A stretch of DNA of 64,000 bases, taken from Pseudomonas serbica (GTDB lineage Bacteria; Pseudomonadota; Gammaproteobacteria; Pseudomonadales; Pseudomonadaceae). The notes beneath the pieces were generated by a model, which was given only the letters and a program-made list of their open reading frames with translations, did not search any database and was not told the origin of the DNA. The first letter of the stretch is position 1. Each line of letters begins with the position of its first letter. The stretch is taken from NCBI RefSeq assembly GCF_028823535.1, contig NZ_JAQIYM010000005.1:186001-250000 (forward strand), written 5' to 3'. The translations under genes and the position numbers were made by a program. Below, in pieces: positions 21,011 through 29,920 of this stretch.

Positions 21011-21709
21011 ATGAGCAACGTCGACTACGCCGAAATCGCCAAATTCGAAGCCCTGGCCCATCGCTGGTGGGACCGCGAGAGCGAATTCAAACCGCTGCAC
21101 GACATCAACCCGCTGCGGGTCAACTGGATTGACGAACGCGTCAACCTGGCCGGCAAGAAGGTCCTCGATGTCGGTTGCGGCGGCGGCATCCTCAGCGAGG
21201 CCATGGCCCAGCGCGGCGCGACCGTGACAGGCATCGACATGGGCGAAGCGCCGCTGGCGGTGGCACAACTGCATCAGCTGGAATCGGGCGTGAACGTCGA
21301 ATACCGGCAGATCACCGCCGAAGCCCTGGCCGAGGAAATGCCGGAGCAGTTCGACGTGGTCACCTGCCTGGAAATGCTCGAGCACGTACCCGACCCGTCC
21401 TCGGTGATCCGCGCGTGCTTCCGCATGGTCAAGCCGGGCGGCCAGGTGTTCTTCTCCACCATCAACCGCAACCCGAAGGCTTACCTGTTCGCCATCGTCG
21501 GCGCCGAATACATCATGAAGTTGTTGCCACGCGGCACCCACGACTTCAAGAAATTCATCCGCCCTTCCGAGCTCGGCGCCTGGAGCCGCATGGCCGGCCT
21601 GACCGTCAAGGACATCATCGGCCTGACCTACAACCCGTTGACCAAGCATTACAAACTGGCGGCCGACGTGGACGTCAACTACATGATCCAGACTTTGCGC
21701 GAGGAGTAA
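21011..21709 (+). CDS. ubiG: Ubiquinone biosynthesis O-methyltransferase
   Basis: UbiG performs both O-methylations of the ubiquinone ring with S-adenosylmethionine. The 232-residue protein has [19 protein letters not shown] at the N-terminus and the SAM loop [20 protein letters not shown] (about residues 52-71). It ends with [20 protein letters not shown], a UbiG signature. AGAGGA precedes the ATG. The next gene starts four bases after its stop. Confidence 0.97.
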   Translation: MSNVDYAEIAKFEALAHRWWDRESEFKPLHDINPLRVNWIDERVNLAGKKVLDVGCGGGILSEAMAQRGATVTGIDMGEAPLAVAQLHQLESGVNVEYRQITAEALAEEMPEQFDVVTCLEMLEHVPDPSSVIRACFRMVKPGGQVFFSTINRNPKAYLFAIVGAEYIMKLLPRGTHDFKKFIRPSELGAWSRMAGLTVKDIIGLTYNPLTKHYKLAADVDVNYMIQTLREE

Positions 21710-21713
21710 GCCG

Positions 21714-22385
21714 ATGCGTATCAGAGCAGTTCTTTTCGACATGGACGGCACCCTGCTCGACACCGCGCCGGACTTCATTGCGATTTGCCAGGCGATGCGT
21801 GCCGACCGTGGGTTGCCGCCAATCAATGACAAGCACATCCGCGACGAAATCTCCGGCGGCGCCAAGGCGATGGTCGCAGTGACCTTTGCCATGGACCCGG
21901 AATCGCCGGGTTTCGAGGCGTTGCGCCTGGAGTTCCTCGAGCGCTACCTCGTTGGCTGCGCGGTTCACAGCAAGCTGTTCGACGGCATGGGCGAACTGCT
22001 GGCCGACATCGAGAAGGCCAACCTGATCTGGGGCGTGGTCACCAACAAGCCGCTGCGTTTCGCCGAACCGATCATGCAGCAACTGGGGCTGGCCGAGCGC
22101 TCGGCGCTGCTGATCTGCCCGGACCATGTGAAGAACAGCAAGCCTGATCCGGAGCCGCTGATCCTCGCCTGCAAGATGCTCGACCTCGACCCGGCCAGCG
22201 TGCTGTTCGTGGGCGATGACTTGCGCGATATCGAATCGGGGCGCGATGCCGGCACCAGGACGGCGGCCGTGACGTTCGGTTATATCCACCCGGACGACAA
22301 TCCGCGGCATTGGGGTGCGGATGTGGTGGTCGATCATCCGCTGGAGTTGCGCAAGGTTCTGGATAGCGCTTTGTGTAGCTGCTGA
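21714..22385 (+). CDS. mupP: HAD-family N-acetylmuramic acid 6-phosphate phosphatase
   Basis: This 223-residue HAD phosphatase has the nucleophile motif [15 protein letters not shown] (Asp9 and Asp11), motif II in VVTNKPL, Lys of NSKPDPEPL and the acidic motif [15 protein letters not shown]. It looks like phosphoglycolate phosphatase. However, the Pseudomonas gene in this exact place, between ubiG and the yciK-like gene, is known as MupP, which dephosphorylates MurNAc-6-P in the cell-wall recycling route that bypasses MurA and affects fosfomycin resistance. The name rests on that synteny. Confidence 0.88.
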   Translation: MRIRAVLFDMDGTLLDTAPDFIAICQAMRADRGLPPINDKHIRDEISGGAKAMVAVTFAMDPESPGFEALRLEFLERYLVGCAVHSKLFDGMGELLADIEKANLIWGVVTNKPLRFAEPIMQQLGLAERSALLICPDHVKNSKPDPEPLILACKMLDLDPASVLFVGDDLRDIESGRDAGTRTAAVTFGYIHPDDNPRHWGADVVVDHPLELRKVLDSALCSC

Positions 22386-22429
22386 GAGCCGGTTCCTGAT
22401 TTTTGGAATACGGCGTGAATGCTGACGCC

Positions 22430-22518
22430 TTCGCGGGCAAGCCCGCTCCTACAAGGTCCGGGGTGATCACAAATTCTGTACCCTCAACCGGACCTGTGGG
22501 AGCGGGCTTGCCCGCGAA
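22430..22518. repeat. Inverted REP pair, GCGGGCAAGCCCGC subtype
   Basis: TTCGCGGGCAAGCCCGCTCC (22430 on) and its inverse AGCGGGCTTGCCCGCGAA ending at 22518 flank ~40 bp. The core differs from the GCGAGCAGGCTCGC type elsewhere in the window. Separates mupP from yciK. Confidence 0.9.
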
Positions 22519-22560
22519 TGGCCGCGCCGCGATCTGTCGTCTGTTTTCGTGAGGTTTTTC

Positions 22561-23301
22561 ATGTTTGATTATTCCGCCCGCCCCGATCTGCTCAAAGGCC
22601 GGGTCATCCTGGTCACCGGCGCTGGCCGCGGCATTGGTGCCGCCGCCGCCAAAACCTATGCCGCCCATGGCGCCACCGTCCTGTTGCTGGGCAAGACCGA
22701 AGCCAACCTGACCCAGGTCTACGACGAGATCGAAGCGGCCGGCCATCCGCAACCGGCGGTGATCCCGTTCAACCTCGAAACCGCCCTGCCCCATCAGTAT
22801 GATGAGCTGGCCGCGATGATCGAAGGCGAATTCGGCCACCTCGATGGTTTGCTGCACAACGCGTCGATCATCGGCCCCCGCACCCCGATCGAACAGCTGT
22901 CAGGCGAAAACTTCATGCGCGTCATGCAGGTCAACGTCAACGCCATGTTCATGTTGACGAGCACCCTGTTGCCACTGCTCAAGCTGTCCCAGGATGCCTC
23001 CGTGGTGTTCACCTCCAGCAGCGTTGGCCGCAAGGGCCGCGCATACTGGGGCGCCTACGGTGTCTCGAAATTCGCCACCGAAGGCCTGATGCAAACCCTG
23101 GCCGACGAAGTCGACAACGTGGCGCCAGTGCGCTCCAACAGCATCAATCCGGGAGCCACCCGCACCAGCATGCGCGCCCAGGCGTATCCCGGGGAAAACC
23201 CGCTGAACAACCCGACCCCTGAGGAGATCATGCCGGTCTACCTCTACCTGATGGGCCCTGACAGTACCGGTATCAACGGCCAGGCGTTCAACGCCCAATA
23301 A
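22561..23301 (+). CDS. yciK: YciK-family short-chain oxidoreductase
   Basis: This classical SDR has 246 residues from the ATG at 22561 (GAGG nine bases upstream); an in-frame ATG at 22549 lies before that site. It has the NAD(P) loop VTGAGRGIGAAAAKTYAAHG, the LLHNAS segment, the FTSSSVGRKGRA serine region and the YGVSK catalytic Tyr/Lys, and ends GINGQAFNAQ. Sequence features agree with E. coli YciK, whose substrate is not known. It follows mupP after a REP doublet and may be transcribed with it. Confidence 0.9.
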   Translation: MFDYSARPDLLKGRVILVTGAGRGIGAAAAKTYAAHGATVLLLGKTEANLTQVYDEIEAAGHPQPAVIPFNLETALPHQYDELAAMIEGEFGHLDGLLHNASIIGPRTPIEQLSGENFMRVMQVNVNAMFMLTSTLLPLLKLSQDASVVFTSSSVGRKGRAYWGAYGVSKFATEGLMQTLADEVDNVAPVRSNSINPGATRTSMRAQAYPGENPLNNPTPEEIMPVYLYLMGPDSTGINGQAFNAQ

Positions 23302-23662
23302 TACCGTACGTCGCTTTTGTGCCGCGTCGGCTTCCCGGCGCGGTACTCCAGCGACAGCGCATTCACAGTCAAACAACCGTCGCACTTTTTCTTTGCACAA
23401 CGCAAGCCAACCACAACTAATTGATTAATAAAGATTTTTGTTTTAATCGGGTAAATGGCACGACTTTCGCTCCGGTTTTGCCCAGACACGCTGCGAAAAA
23501 GCAGAGGGGGCGATGCCAAATTGCAGATTACTCATCTACGATAAAGCAGATTAAGCTTGTACGAAATGTCCTACGGGACTGACGGACCAGTTCGACGCGC
23601 AGCCTTGAGACTGCTCGCACCCAGCTTGTAAGACAGTCTTACTGCTCAAGGGCGCGCGCCAT
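23302..23662. other. Intergenic region yciK - diguanylate cyclase
   Basis: This 361-bp stretch has no gene seen. The left part has a GC-rich imperfect hairpin (about 23319-23346) that might end the yciK transcript. The middle (23400-23460) is AT-rich and probably carries the cyclase promoter. Confidence 0.45.
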
Positions 23663-24589
23663 ATGAAACCACCTTCCCAGACCAACGCAATTGACTTTGA
23701 TAGCGCCAAATTGCAACGCCTGGGCTTTGGTCAGCAGCCACCCATTCTGGAGAGGCCCGTCAGCGTTGCTCAGTTGCGCCAGCAATTGAACCTGCAGCTG
23801 CAAACCAGCCTTGAGCCTCAACGCATACTCGGGTTGTTCTACCGCGAAATCCAGCGGCTGGTCCCGCTCGATGCCTTGAGCTATCAGCACCAGAGCAGTG
23901 ACTTGCGCCTGGAATTCGGCCTGCGGGGCCACCACTCGATCAGCTACAGCCTGAGCCACGAAGGCGAGCACCTGGGCGAACTGATCTTTCGCCGCAACCA
24001 GCGTTTCAGCGAGCAGGAACAGGGCTACCTGGAATCTCTGCTGGCCGCGCTGCTCTTCCCTATGCGCAATACCCTGCTGTACCGCGCCGCCACCCAAAGC
24101 GCGTTGCGCGACCCGCTGACGGACACCGGCAATCGCATCGCCATGGACCAGACGCTGCAGCGGGAAATCGAGCTGGCACGACGTCACATGCAACCCCTGT
24201 CCTTGTTGATGCTGGACATCGATCACTTCAAGCAGGTCAACGACACCCATGGGCACGGCGCCGGCGATGACGTACTCAAGGCGGTGGCGGCCTCAATCAA
24301 GAATCAGTTGCGCAACGTCGACATGGTGTTTCGCTACGGTGGCGAAGAGTTCCTGATACTGCTGTCCAACACCAGCCGGGAAGCGGCAGCCCTGGTCGGC
24401 GAACGCCTGCGGTGCGCAGTGCAGGCCGAGGATTATCCAGCCAATGGCTGCACGGTCGAGCTGACCGTCAGCCTCGGCTGCTCGACCCTGCTGCCCGGAG
24501 AATCTGCCGAGAGCCTGCTGCGCAGGGCCGACAGTGCGCTGTATGTGGCCAAGCGCGAGGGGCGCAATCGCTTGACGATGGCGGGGTGA
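23663..24589 (+). CDS. Diguanylate cyclase (GGDEF domain, with I-site)
   Basis: This 308-residue soluble protein makes cyclic-di-GMP. An N-terminal sensory part (about 35-140) resembles a GAF-like fold with no TM helix (SLEPQRILGLFYREIQRLVP). The GGDEF domain covers about 145-306. It has LLMLDIDHFKQVNDTHGHGAGDD for metal and substrate, the active GGEEF at 226-230 and an RNVD inhibitory I-site at 217-220, exactly five residues upstream, so an active, product-inhibited enzyme is expected. The N-terminal signal is unknown. P. aeruginosa has a like cyclase near its ubiG-mupP locus (PA3177), probably the orthologue. AAGG lies ~12 bases before the ATG. Confidence 0.9.
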   Translation: MKPPSQTNAIDFDSAKLQRLGFGQQPPILERPVSVAQLRQQLNLQLQTSLEPQRILGLFYREIQRLVPLDALSYQHQSSDLRLEFGLRGHHSISYSLSHEGEHLGELIFRRNQRFSEQEQGYLESLLAALLFPMRNTLLYRAATQSALRDPLTDTGNRIAMDQTLQREIELARRHMQPLSLLMLDIDHFKQVNDTHGHGAGDDVLKAVAASIKNQLRNVDMVFRYGGEEFLILLSNTSREAAALVGERLRCAVQAEDYPANGCTVELTVSLGCSTLLPGESAESLLRRADSALYVAKREGRNRLTMAG

Positions 24590-24603
24590 TATCCCCGCAC
24601 AAC

Positions 24604-26478
24604 TTACCGCAACGTGCCGCGCAGCTCGCCCACCATGGCCTGCAGCCTGGCAGGCTGCGCCGCTTCAACGGCCACCATCGGCCCCGCCACCAGCGTCACC
24701 CGCGACCACAACCGACGGAACAGCCCCTTGCCCGGATCACGGCTGAAGAAACTCCCCCACAGCCCTTGCAATGCCAGGGGAATGACCGGCACCGGGGTTT
24801 CTTCGAGAATGCGCGTGAGCCCGCCCTTGAACTCGTTGATCTCGCCATCGGCGGTCAATTTGCCCTCAGGGAAGATGCACACCAACTCGCCGTTTTTCAG
24901 GTATTGGGCGATGCGAGTGAAGGCTTTCTCGTAGATCTGGATATCTTCCTGACGGCCCGCGATCGGAATCGTCCCCGCGGTGCGAAAGATGAAATTGAGC
25001 ACCGGCAGGTTATAGATCTTGTAGTACATCACGAAGCGGATCGGCCGCCGCACCGCACCGCCAATCAGCAAGGCATCGACGAACGACACGTGATTGCACA
25101 CCAGCAGCGCCGCCCCCTCATCGGGAATCAGGTCCAGGTTGCGATGCTCCACGCGGTACATGGAATGGCTGAGCAGCCAGATCATGAAACGCATGGTGAA
25201 CTCGGGCACGATCTTGAAGATGTAGGCATTGACGCCGATGTTGAGCAACGACACCACCAGGAACAACTGCGGGATCGACAGCTGGACCATGCTCAGCAGA
25301 ATGATCGAGACAATCGCCGACACCACCATGAACAGCGCGTTGAGAATGTTGTTGGCGGCGATCACCCGGGCCCGCTCATGCTCGGCGGTGCGTGACTGGA
25401 TCAGGGCGTACAACGGCACGATGTAGAAACCGCCGAACACCCCCAGGCCGAGAATATCGAGCAGCACCAGCCAGGTGTGGCCGAAACCGAGAATCTCGAT
25501 CCAGCCATGGCCCAGGACACTGTCGGGAATCCCGCCGGAATGCCACCACAGCAACAAGCCAAACACGGTCAGGCCGAACGAGCCGAACGGCACCAAGCCG
25601 ATTTCGACTTTACGCCCGGAGAGTTTTTCGCAAAGCATCGAACCCACGGCGATGCCGACCGAGAAAACCGTCAGGATCAAGGTCACGACGGTTTCATCGC
25701 CGTGCATCCATTCCTTGGCATAGGCCGGGATCTGCGTCAGGTAGATCGCCCCGACAAACCAGAACCATGAGTTGCCGACAATCGAACGCGACACTGCCGG
25801 GGTCTGCCCCAGGCCCAGCTTCAGCGTGACCCAGGACTGGCTGAAGATGTTCCAGTTCAGGCGCATCTCTGGCGTGGCCGCTGCCGCCCGCGGAATACCG
25901 CGGCTGGCCAGGTAACCGAGTACGGCGATGGCGATGATCGCGGTGGAAACGATCGGTGCGTAATGAGTGGACGAAATCATGATGCCAGCACCGATGGTCC
26001 CGGCCAGGATCGCCAGGAAGGTGCCCATTTCCACCAGGCCGTTGCCACCTACCAGTTCGTCCTCATGCAGGGCCTGGGGCAGGATCGAGTACTTCACCGG
26101 CCCGAACAGCGCCGAGTGCGTGCCCATGGCAAACAGCGCCAACAGCATCAACGACAGGTGATCGAACAGGAAGCCCACCGCGCCCACCGCCATGATGACG
26201 ATTTCCCCAAGCTTGATCAGGCGGATCAGCGCGTCCTTGGCGAACTTCTCGCCGAACTGCCCGGCCAGCGCCGAGAACAGGAAAAACGGCAGGATGAACA
26301 GTAGCGCACACAGGTTGACCCAGATCGAACGGTCACCCTCGATCGACAGCTTGTAAAGGATGGCGAGGATCAACGACTGCTTGAAGATGTTGTCGTTGAA
26401 CGCCCCGAGGGACTGGGTCACGAAGAACGGCAGGAAACGCCGGGTGCGCAGCAAGGTGAATTGTGAAGGGTGACTCAT
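24604..26478 (-). CDS. Lysophospholipid transporter (MFS, LplT-like) fused to PlsC-type acyltransferase
   Basis: This 624-residue fusion has two parts. Residues ~1-420 are a 12-helix MFS transporter starting TRRFLPFFVTQSLGAFNDNIFKQSL, with the FNDN/FKQ signature of LplT. Residues ~425-624 are a 1-acyl-glycerol-3-phosphate acyltransferase domain with the HX4D box (CNHVSFVDALL) and the FPEGKLT glycerol-phosphate-binding motif. In E. coli LplT flips lysophospholipid inward and a separate enzyme, Aas, re-acylates it. Here the two steps seem joined, without the acyl-ACP ligase part. The start is ATG at 26478. An upstream ATG at 26562 adds an unlike leader. It is convergent with the cyclase gene (14 bp between stops). 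Confidence 0.88.
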   Translation of the reverse strand: MSHPSQFTLLRTRRFLPFFVTQSLGAFNDNIFKQSLILAILYKLSIEGDRSIWVNLCALLFILPFFLFSALAGQFGEKFAKDALIRLIKLGEIVIMAVGAVGFLFDHLSLMLLALFAMGTHSALFGPVKYSILPQALHEDELVGGNGLVEMGTFLAILAGTIGAGIMISSTHYAPIVSTAIIAIAVLGYLASRGIPRAAAATPEMRLNWNIFSQSWVTLKLGLGQTPAVSRSIVGNSWFWFVGAIYLTQIPAYAKEWMHGDETVVTLILTVFSVGIAVGSMLCEKLSGRKVEIGLVPFGSFGLTVFGLLLWWHSGGIPDSVLGHGWIEILGFGHTWLVLLDILGLGVFGGFYIVPLYALIQSRTAEHERARVIAANNILNALFMVVSAIVSIILLSMVQLSIPQLFLVVSLLNIGVNAYIFKIVPEFTMRFMIWLLSHSMYRVEHRNLDLIPDEGAALLVCNHVSFVDALLIGGAVRRPIRFVMYYKIYNLPVLNFIFRTAGTIPIAGRQEDIQIYEKAFTRIAQYLKNGELVCIFPEGKLTADGEINEFKGGLTRILEETPVPVIPLALQGLWGSFFSRDPGKGLFRRLWSRVTLVAGPMVAVEAAQPARLQAMVGELRGTLR

Positions 26479-26583
26479 CGTCCATGTGTCCCTGAAGCTT
26501 ATGAGTAGGTAGCGAGTGGCGTGGGTACATTGATTGGAATGTCGCACGTCGATCCAGGCCACACATTACCTAATCTTTTCAGG

Positions 26584-27735
26584 TTATTTCTTCAATCCTG
26601 CAATACACGGCGAGACAAACAGCTCGCCACGCCAGGCACCTTGCACGGTACGCCGGGCGACGATCAGCCACATCACGATCAGCAGGCTCACCAGCACACA
26701 ACCGAAGACACTGAAAAACGCCAGGTGCAGCGTGCTGGCCAGTTTCAACGTTGCCAGGGAATAGACGCCCAACGGAAAGGTGAAACCCCACCAGCCGAGA
26801 TTGAACGGAATGCCGCCACGCAGATAGCGCAGGGTGATCAGTACGGCCATCAACATCCACCACAGGCCAAAGCCCCACAGCGTGATCCCGGCAACCAGGC
26901 CCAGCCCCGCCGCAATTTCACCCACGCCCGGCAAGCCATTGGCGGCGAAAATTGCTGGCGCATCCGCACCCAACAGCAACATGCCCAGGGCCCCGGTACC
27001 GATCGGCCCGAGCGCCAGCCAGCTTGAAGCGGCCATGTTTTCGTGGGGCAGTTTATGCAACGCCATGCGCAGCAACAGGATCGTCAGGATGCTGAACGCC
27101 ACCGGCAGGGAAAATGCCCAGAGCACATAGCTGGTCACCAGCATCACCAGTTGCGAATGGGCATCGACCAGGTGCGGCGCCAGCAGGCCACCGCTGGCCG
27201 CCGCCACTTCCGCCGCGACCACCGGCAACAGCCAAACCGCCGTCATCTGGTCAATGCTGTGTTCCTGGCGGGTGAACATCAGGTAGGGAATCAGCACGCC
27301 GCATGCCAGCGACATCGCCACATCCAGCCACCATAGCGTCTCGGCCAGCGCGATCACGCCGTCGCCCCAGCGCGGCAAACCGAACACCAGGAAACCGTTG
27401 ATGATGGTCGCCAGGCCCATGGGGATCGTGCCGAAAAACATCGAGACCGTGGAGTGGCCGAAAATCCGCCGCGCCTCATCGAAAAACATCGCCCACCGCG
27501 CTGCGTACAGCAGGGTGAACAACAGGAACAGAAAGATATTGAACAGCCAAAGACCTTCGGCAATGACGCGCAGAACGGGATGGGCAACGGGTAGTTGCGC
27601 CAGCGCCAAGGCCAGCACGCCGGTGCCCATGGTGGCGGCGAACCAGTTAGGGGTGAACTGGCGGATGACCTCGCGCGGATGCTGCAAATGGCTGAACGGT
27701 TTGATACCGGGCTTGATGGTGTCGGGGCATGTCAT
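26584..27735 (-). CDS. TDT/SLAC1-family anion transporter (TehA/SSU1-like)
   Basis: This 383-residue inner-membrane protein has about ten hydrophobic helices and begins with a soluble leader then FTPNWFAATMGTGVLALALAQ. That NWF.ATMGTG opening, the INGFLVFGLPRWG region and the late GWWGFTFPLGVYSLATLKLA segment are typical of the tellurite-resistance/dicarboxylate transporter family, which includes the yeast sulfite pump SSU1 and plant SLAC1. The GWWGFTFPLGVY type is closest to sulfite exporters, but the substrate is not shown by sequence. A very strong GGAGAGGAG precedes the ATG at 27735. The 105-bp leader is AT-rich. Confidence 0.85.
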   Translation of the reverse strand: MTCPDTIKPGIKPFSHLQHPREVIRQFTPNWFAATMGTGVLALALAQLPVAHPVLRVIAEGLWLFNIFLFLLFTLLYAARWAMFFDEARRIFGHSTVSMFFGTIPMGLATIINGFLVFGLPRWGDGVIALAETLWWLDVAMSLACGVLIPYLMFTRQEHSIDQMTAVWLLPVVAAEVAAASGGLLAPHLVDAHSQLVMLVTSYVLWAFSLPVAFSILTILLLRMALHKLPHENMAASSWLALGPIGTGALGMLLLGADAPAIFAANGLPGVGEIAAGLGLVAGITLWGFGLWWMLMAVLITLRYLRGGIPFNLGWWGFTFPLGVYSLATLKLASTLHLAFFSVFGCVLVSLLIVMWLIVARRTVQGAWRGELFVSPCIAGLKK

Positions 27736-27840
27736 GGCGAACTCCTCTCCTCTGGTGAGGTGGAGCCCATCATAGATCCGGATCGAATATCGATATAACG
27801 GGTAATATCTCTATATCTTATCTATTTTACGAATAAGCCA

Positions 27841-29031
27841 TCAATCGCCTGCGACACACACCTTAGCCGCTCGCTGACGCCACGCCATCAGCAAGGCGCC
27901 GATGGACAGGACAATCAGCCCCACTCCATAACCATCGGCCGTCGCCACCAGGCCGAACGTATGCGTCAGGTTACCGGCCAGGAACGACGGCAGGCAAAAT
28001 GCCAGGTAGCTGAGCACGTAATACGCCGACATCAATCCGGCCCGTTCATGGGGCAAGGCCAGCGGCACCAGGCTGCGCACGGCACCGAGGAAACCGGCAC
28101 CGAAGCCACAGCCAGCGACAAGCGTGCCAAGGAAAAACAGCGGCAGACTGGCGCCGTGCACGCCCAGCAGGATCAGCACGATACCGCCCGGCAGTAGACT
28201 TGTGCCCAGTTGCAGCGCTTTGGCGGCGGATTGATTGCGCAGGGTGAAAATCATCGCCGCACCGGTCAACGTCAAGGCTGCGACCGTTGCTCCGCCAATC
28301 AGGTTCGAGGTCGAACCGGTGGCCGTACGCACCAGCGACGGCGCCAGCGATGCGTAGAAACCGCCGAGTGCCCAGGTCGCCACATTGAGCGGCAGGACCC
28401 GCCACAAAGTCGAGCGCGCTTGAACGGGCACATTCAGTGTCGGTCGCAACGATGCCCATGCCCCGGGCTGTGGCGATACGCTCTCTGGTAAACGCCAGAC
28501 ATACACGGCCTGCAACACAAACAGGGCGAGCAGCAGCCAGTAAGTCAACCGCAGGGGCGCCGGCGCAAACTCCGCCAACAGGCCGCAACCCATGCTGCCC
28601 ATGGCCATGCCGAGCAAGGGCGCAACGCTGTTGATCAGCGCCCCCTGCTGGCGATCGACATCCAACAAAGAGGCACTGAGCACGGCTGTCGCCATGCCGG
28701 TGGCGAACCCTTGCAACACCCGGGCACCGATCAGCCAGGCGACGCTATCAGCGTAAATGAACACCAGCATCGCCACGCTATTGAGCACGACAGCCGTGAA
28801 AATCACCGGCTTGCGCCCCAGGTAATCCGAGAGCGAACCCACCGTCAGCAGCGCGGCCAGCAGGCTGAGGGCATACACGCCGAAAATCAACGTGAGCATG
28901 GCAGCCGAAAACTGCAGCTGCTCCTGATACAGGTGATACAAAGGCGTCGGCGCCGTGGAAGCCGCCAGGAACCCGAGCAAAGTGATGGCCAGGAACCACA
29001 GGCTTGCACGGTTAGAATGAGAACGGGACAT
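27841..29031 (-). CDS. MFS drug-type efflux transporter
   Basis: This transporter has 396 residues and 12 predicted helices. Marks are PTPLYHLYQEQLQFSAAMLT at the N-terminus, the loop motif GSLSDYLGRKPVI (motif A) and RVLQGFATGMATA. It belongs to the major facilitator superfamily, drug:H+ type; substrate unknown. ATG at 29031 is preferred over the frame's GTG at 29046 because GGAG lies eight bases upstream. That Shine-Dalgarno lies inside a perfect inverted repeat (29034-29076). The divergent TetR gene is the likely repressor. Confidence 0.88.
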   Translation of the reverse strand: MSRSHSNRASLWFLAITLLGFLAASTAPTPLYHLYQEQLQFSAAMLTLIFGVYALSLLAALLTVGSLSDYLGRKPVIFTAVVLNSVAMLVFIYADSVAWLIGARVLQGFATGMATAVLSASLLDVDRQQGALINSVAPLLGMAMGSMGCGLLAEFAPAPLRLTYWLLLALFVLQAVYVWRLPESVSPQPGAWASLRPTLNVPVQARSTLWRVLPLNVATWALGGFYASLAPSLVRTATGSTSNLIGGATVAALTLTGAAMIFTLRNQSAAKALQLGTSLLPGGIVLILLGVHGASLPLFFLGTLVAGCGFGAGFLGAVRSLVPLALPHERAGLMSAYYVLSYLAFCLPSFLAGNLTHTFGLVATADGYGVGLIVLSIGALLMAWRQRAAKVCVAGD

Positions 29032-29033
29032 GG

Positions 29034-29076
29034 GCACACTCCGCAAAAGCTAATTTTTTGCTTTTGCGGAGTGTGC
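29034..29076. promoter_or_regulatory. Perfect 17-bp inverted repeat between MFS and tetR genes
   Basis: Arms GCACACTCCGCAAAAGC (29034-29050) and its exact complement (29060-29076) surround the 9-base spacer TAATTTTTT. The inner arm ends two bases from the MFS start codon and contains its GGAG ribosome site. This is a likely TetR operator, and possibly an RNA hairpin if the transcript starts upstream of it. Confidence 0.75.
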
Positions 29077-29158
29077 TACCGGCTTGCGCTTAAAGCAAAT
29101 TCTTTGTGTTAAGGTCCGATACATGGCCCCACAGAGCCCGCGAAACAGGAAACATGCG

Positions 29159-29695
29159 ATGACAGCGACCACTTTACGCCCCGGCGGCCGCAGCGCCCGG
29201 GTTCAGGAATCGATCCATAACGCCGTGCGCGAACTGCTCGAAGAGCAAGACCGCGCCAGCGTCACCGTGCCGCAGATCGCTGCGCGTGCAGGCGTCACGC
29301 CCTCGACCATCTATCGGCGCTGGGGCGATTTGTCGGCGCTGCTGGCAGACGTCGCCCTGGCCCGCATGCAGCCGGAAACCGAGTCAGCCAACACCGGCAG
29401 CCTGGCGGGCGATATTCGAGCCTGGGCGGACCAATACCTCGACGAGATGAGTTCCGCGCCTGGCCGCAACATGCTGCGTGACGTGCAATCGAGCCTGAAA
29501 CCGAGCTATTGCGCGACCATCATTGGCGGGCAATTGCAGGTGATTCTGGATCGCTATCCGGACCAGCCGAAGCCCGGTGTCGATCGGTTGATCAACATGG
29601 TGGCGGCACCCATCGTGTTTCGGATCCTGTTTTCCGAGGCGCCGCTGGAAGGTGAGGAGTTGCATCGGTTGATCGAGATTGCGTTGAATCAGTGA
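29159..29695 (+). CDS. TetR/AcrR-family transcriptional regulator
   Basis: This is a 178-residue repressor. The N-terminal DNA-binding domain has helix-turn-helix residues about 34-56 (SVTVPQIAARAGVTPSTIYR), followed by RWGDLSALLADVALARM. The C-terminal half is a ligand-binding/dimer domain of the TetR_C type. The start at 29159 has AGGA eight bases upstream; ATGs further up in frame lack such a site. It is divergent from the MFS gene, and the shared 127-bp region holds the inverted repeat. A possible promoter TTGCGC-N17-TGTTAA lies at about 29085-29114. Confidence 0.9.
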   Translation: MTATTLRPGGRSARVQESIHNAVRELLEEQDRASVTVPQIAARAGVTPSTIYRRWGDLSALLADVALARMQPETESANTGSLAGDIRAWADQYLDEMSSAPGRNMLRDVQSSLKPSYCATIIGGQLQVILDRYPDQPKPGVDRLINMVAAPIVFRILFSEAPLEGEELHRLIEIALNQ

Positions 29696-29703
29696 CGACG
29701 CCA

Positions 29704-29768
29704 CTCGCGAGCAAGCCCGCTCCCACAGGAGATAACGATCCCCTATGGGAGCGAGCCTGCTCGCGAAG
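29704..29768. repeat. Inverted REP pair
   Basis: CTCGCGAGCAAGCCCGCTCC (29704 on) and ATGGGAGCGAGCCTGCTCGC (from 29745) form a close doublet with a 16-bp spacer, just after the tetR stop. Confidence 0.88.
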
Positions 29769-29920
29769 AGGCCAGATCGAACACCCGAGCTCCAAGGGCC
29801 ATCTCTCCTGCGACACCCCGCCACGCCACGACCTTGGTCGACACTGACTAACCCCAGCCATCGTGCGAGACTGTCTGTCCGGGCGGGAGGCTCGGGTGTC
29901 TTTGGTTGCCTGGAGTTCCC

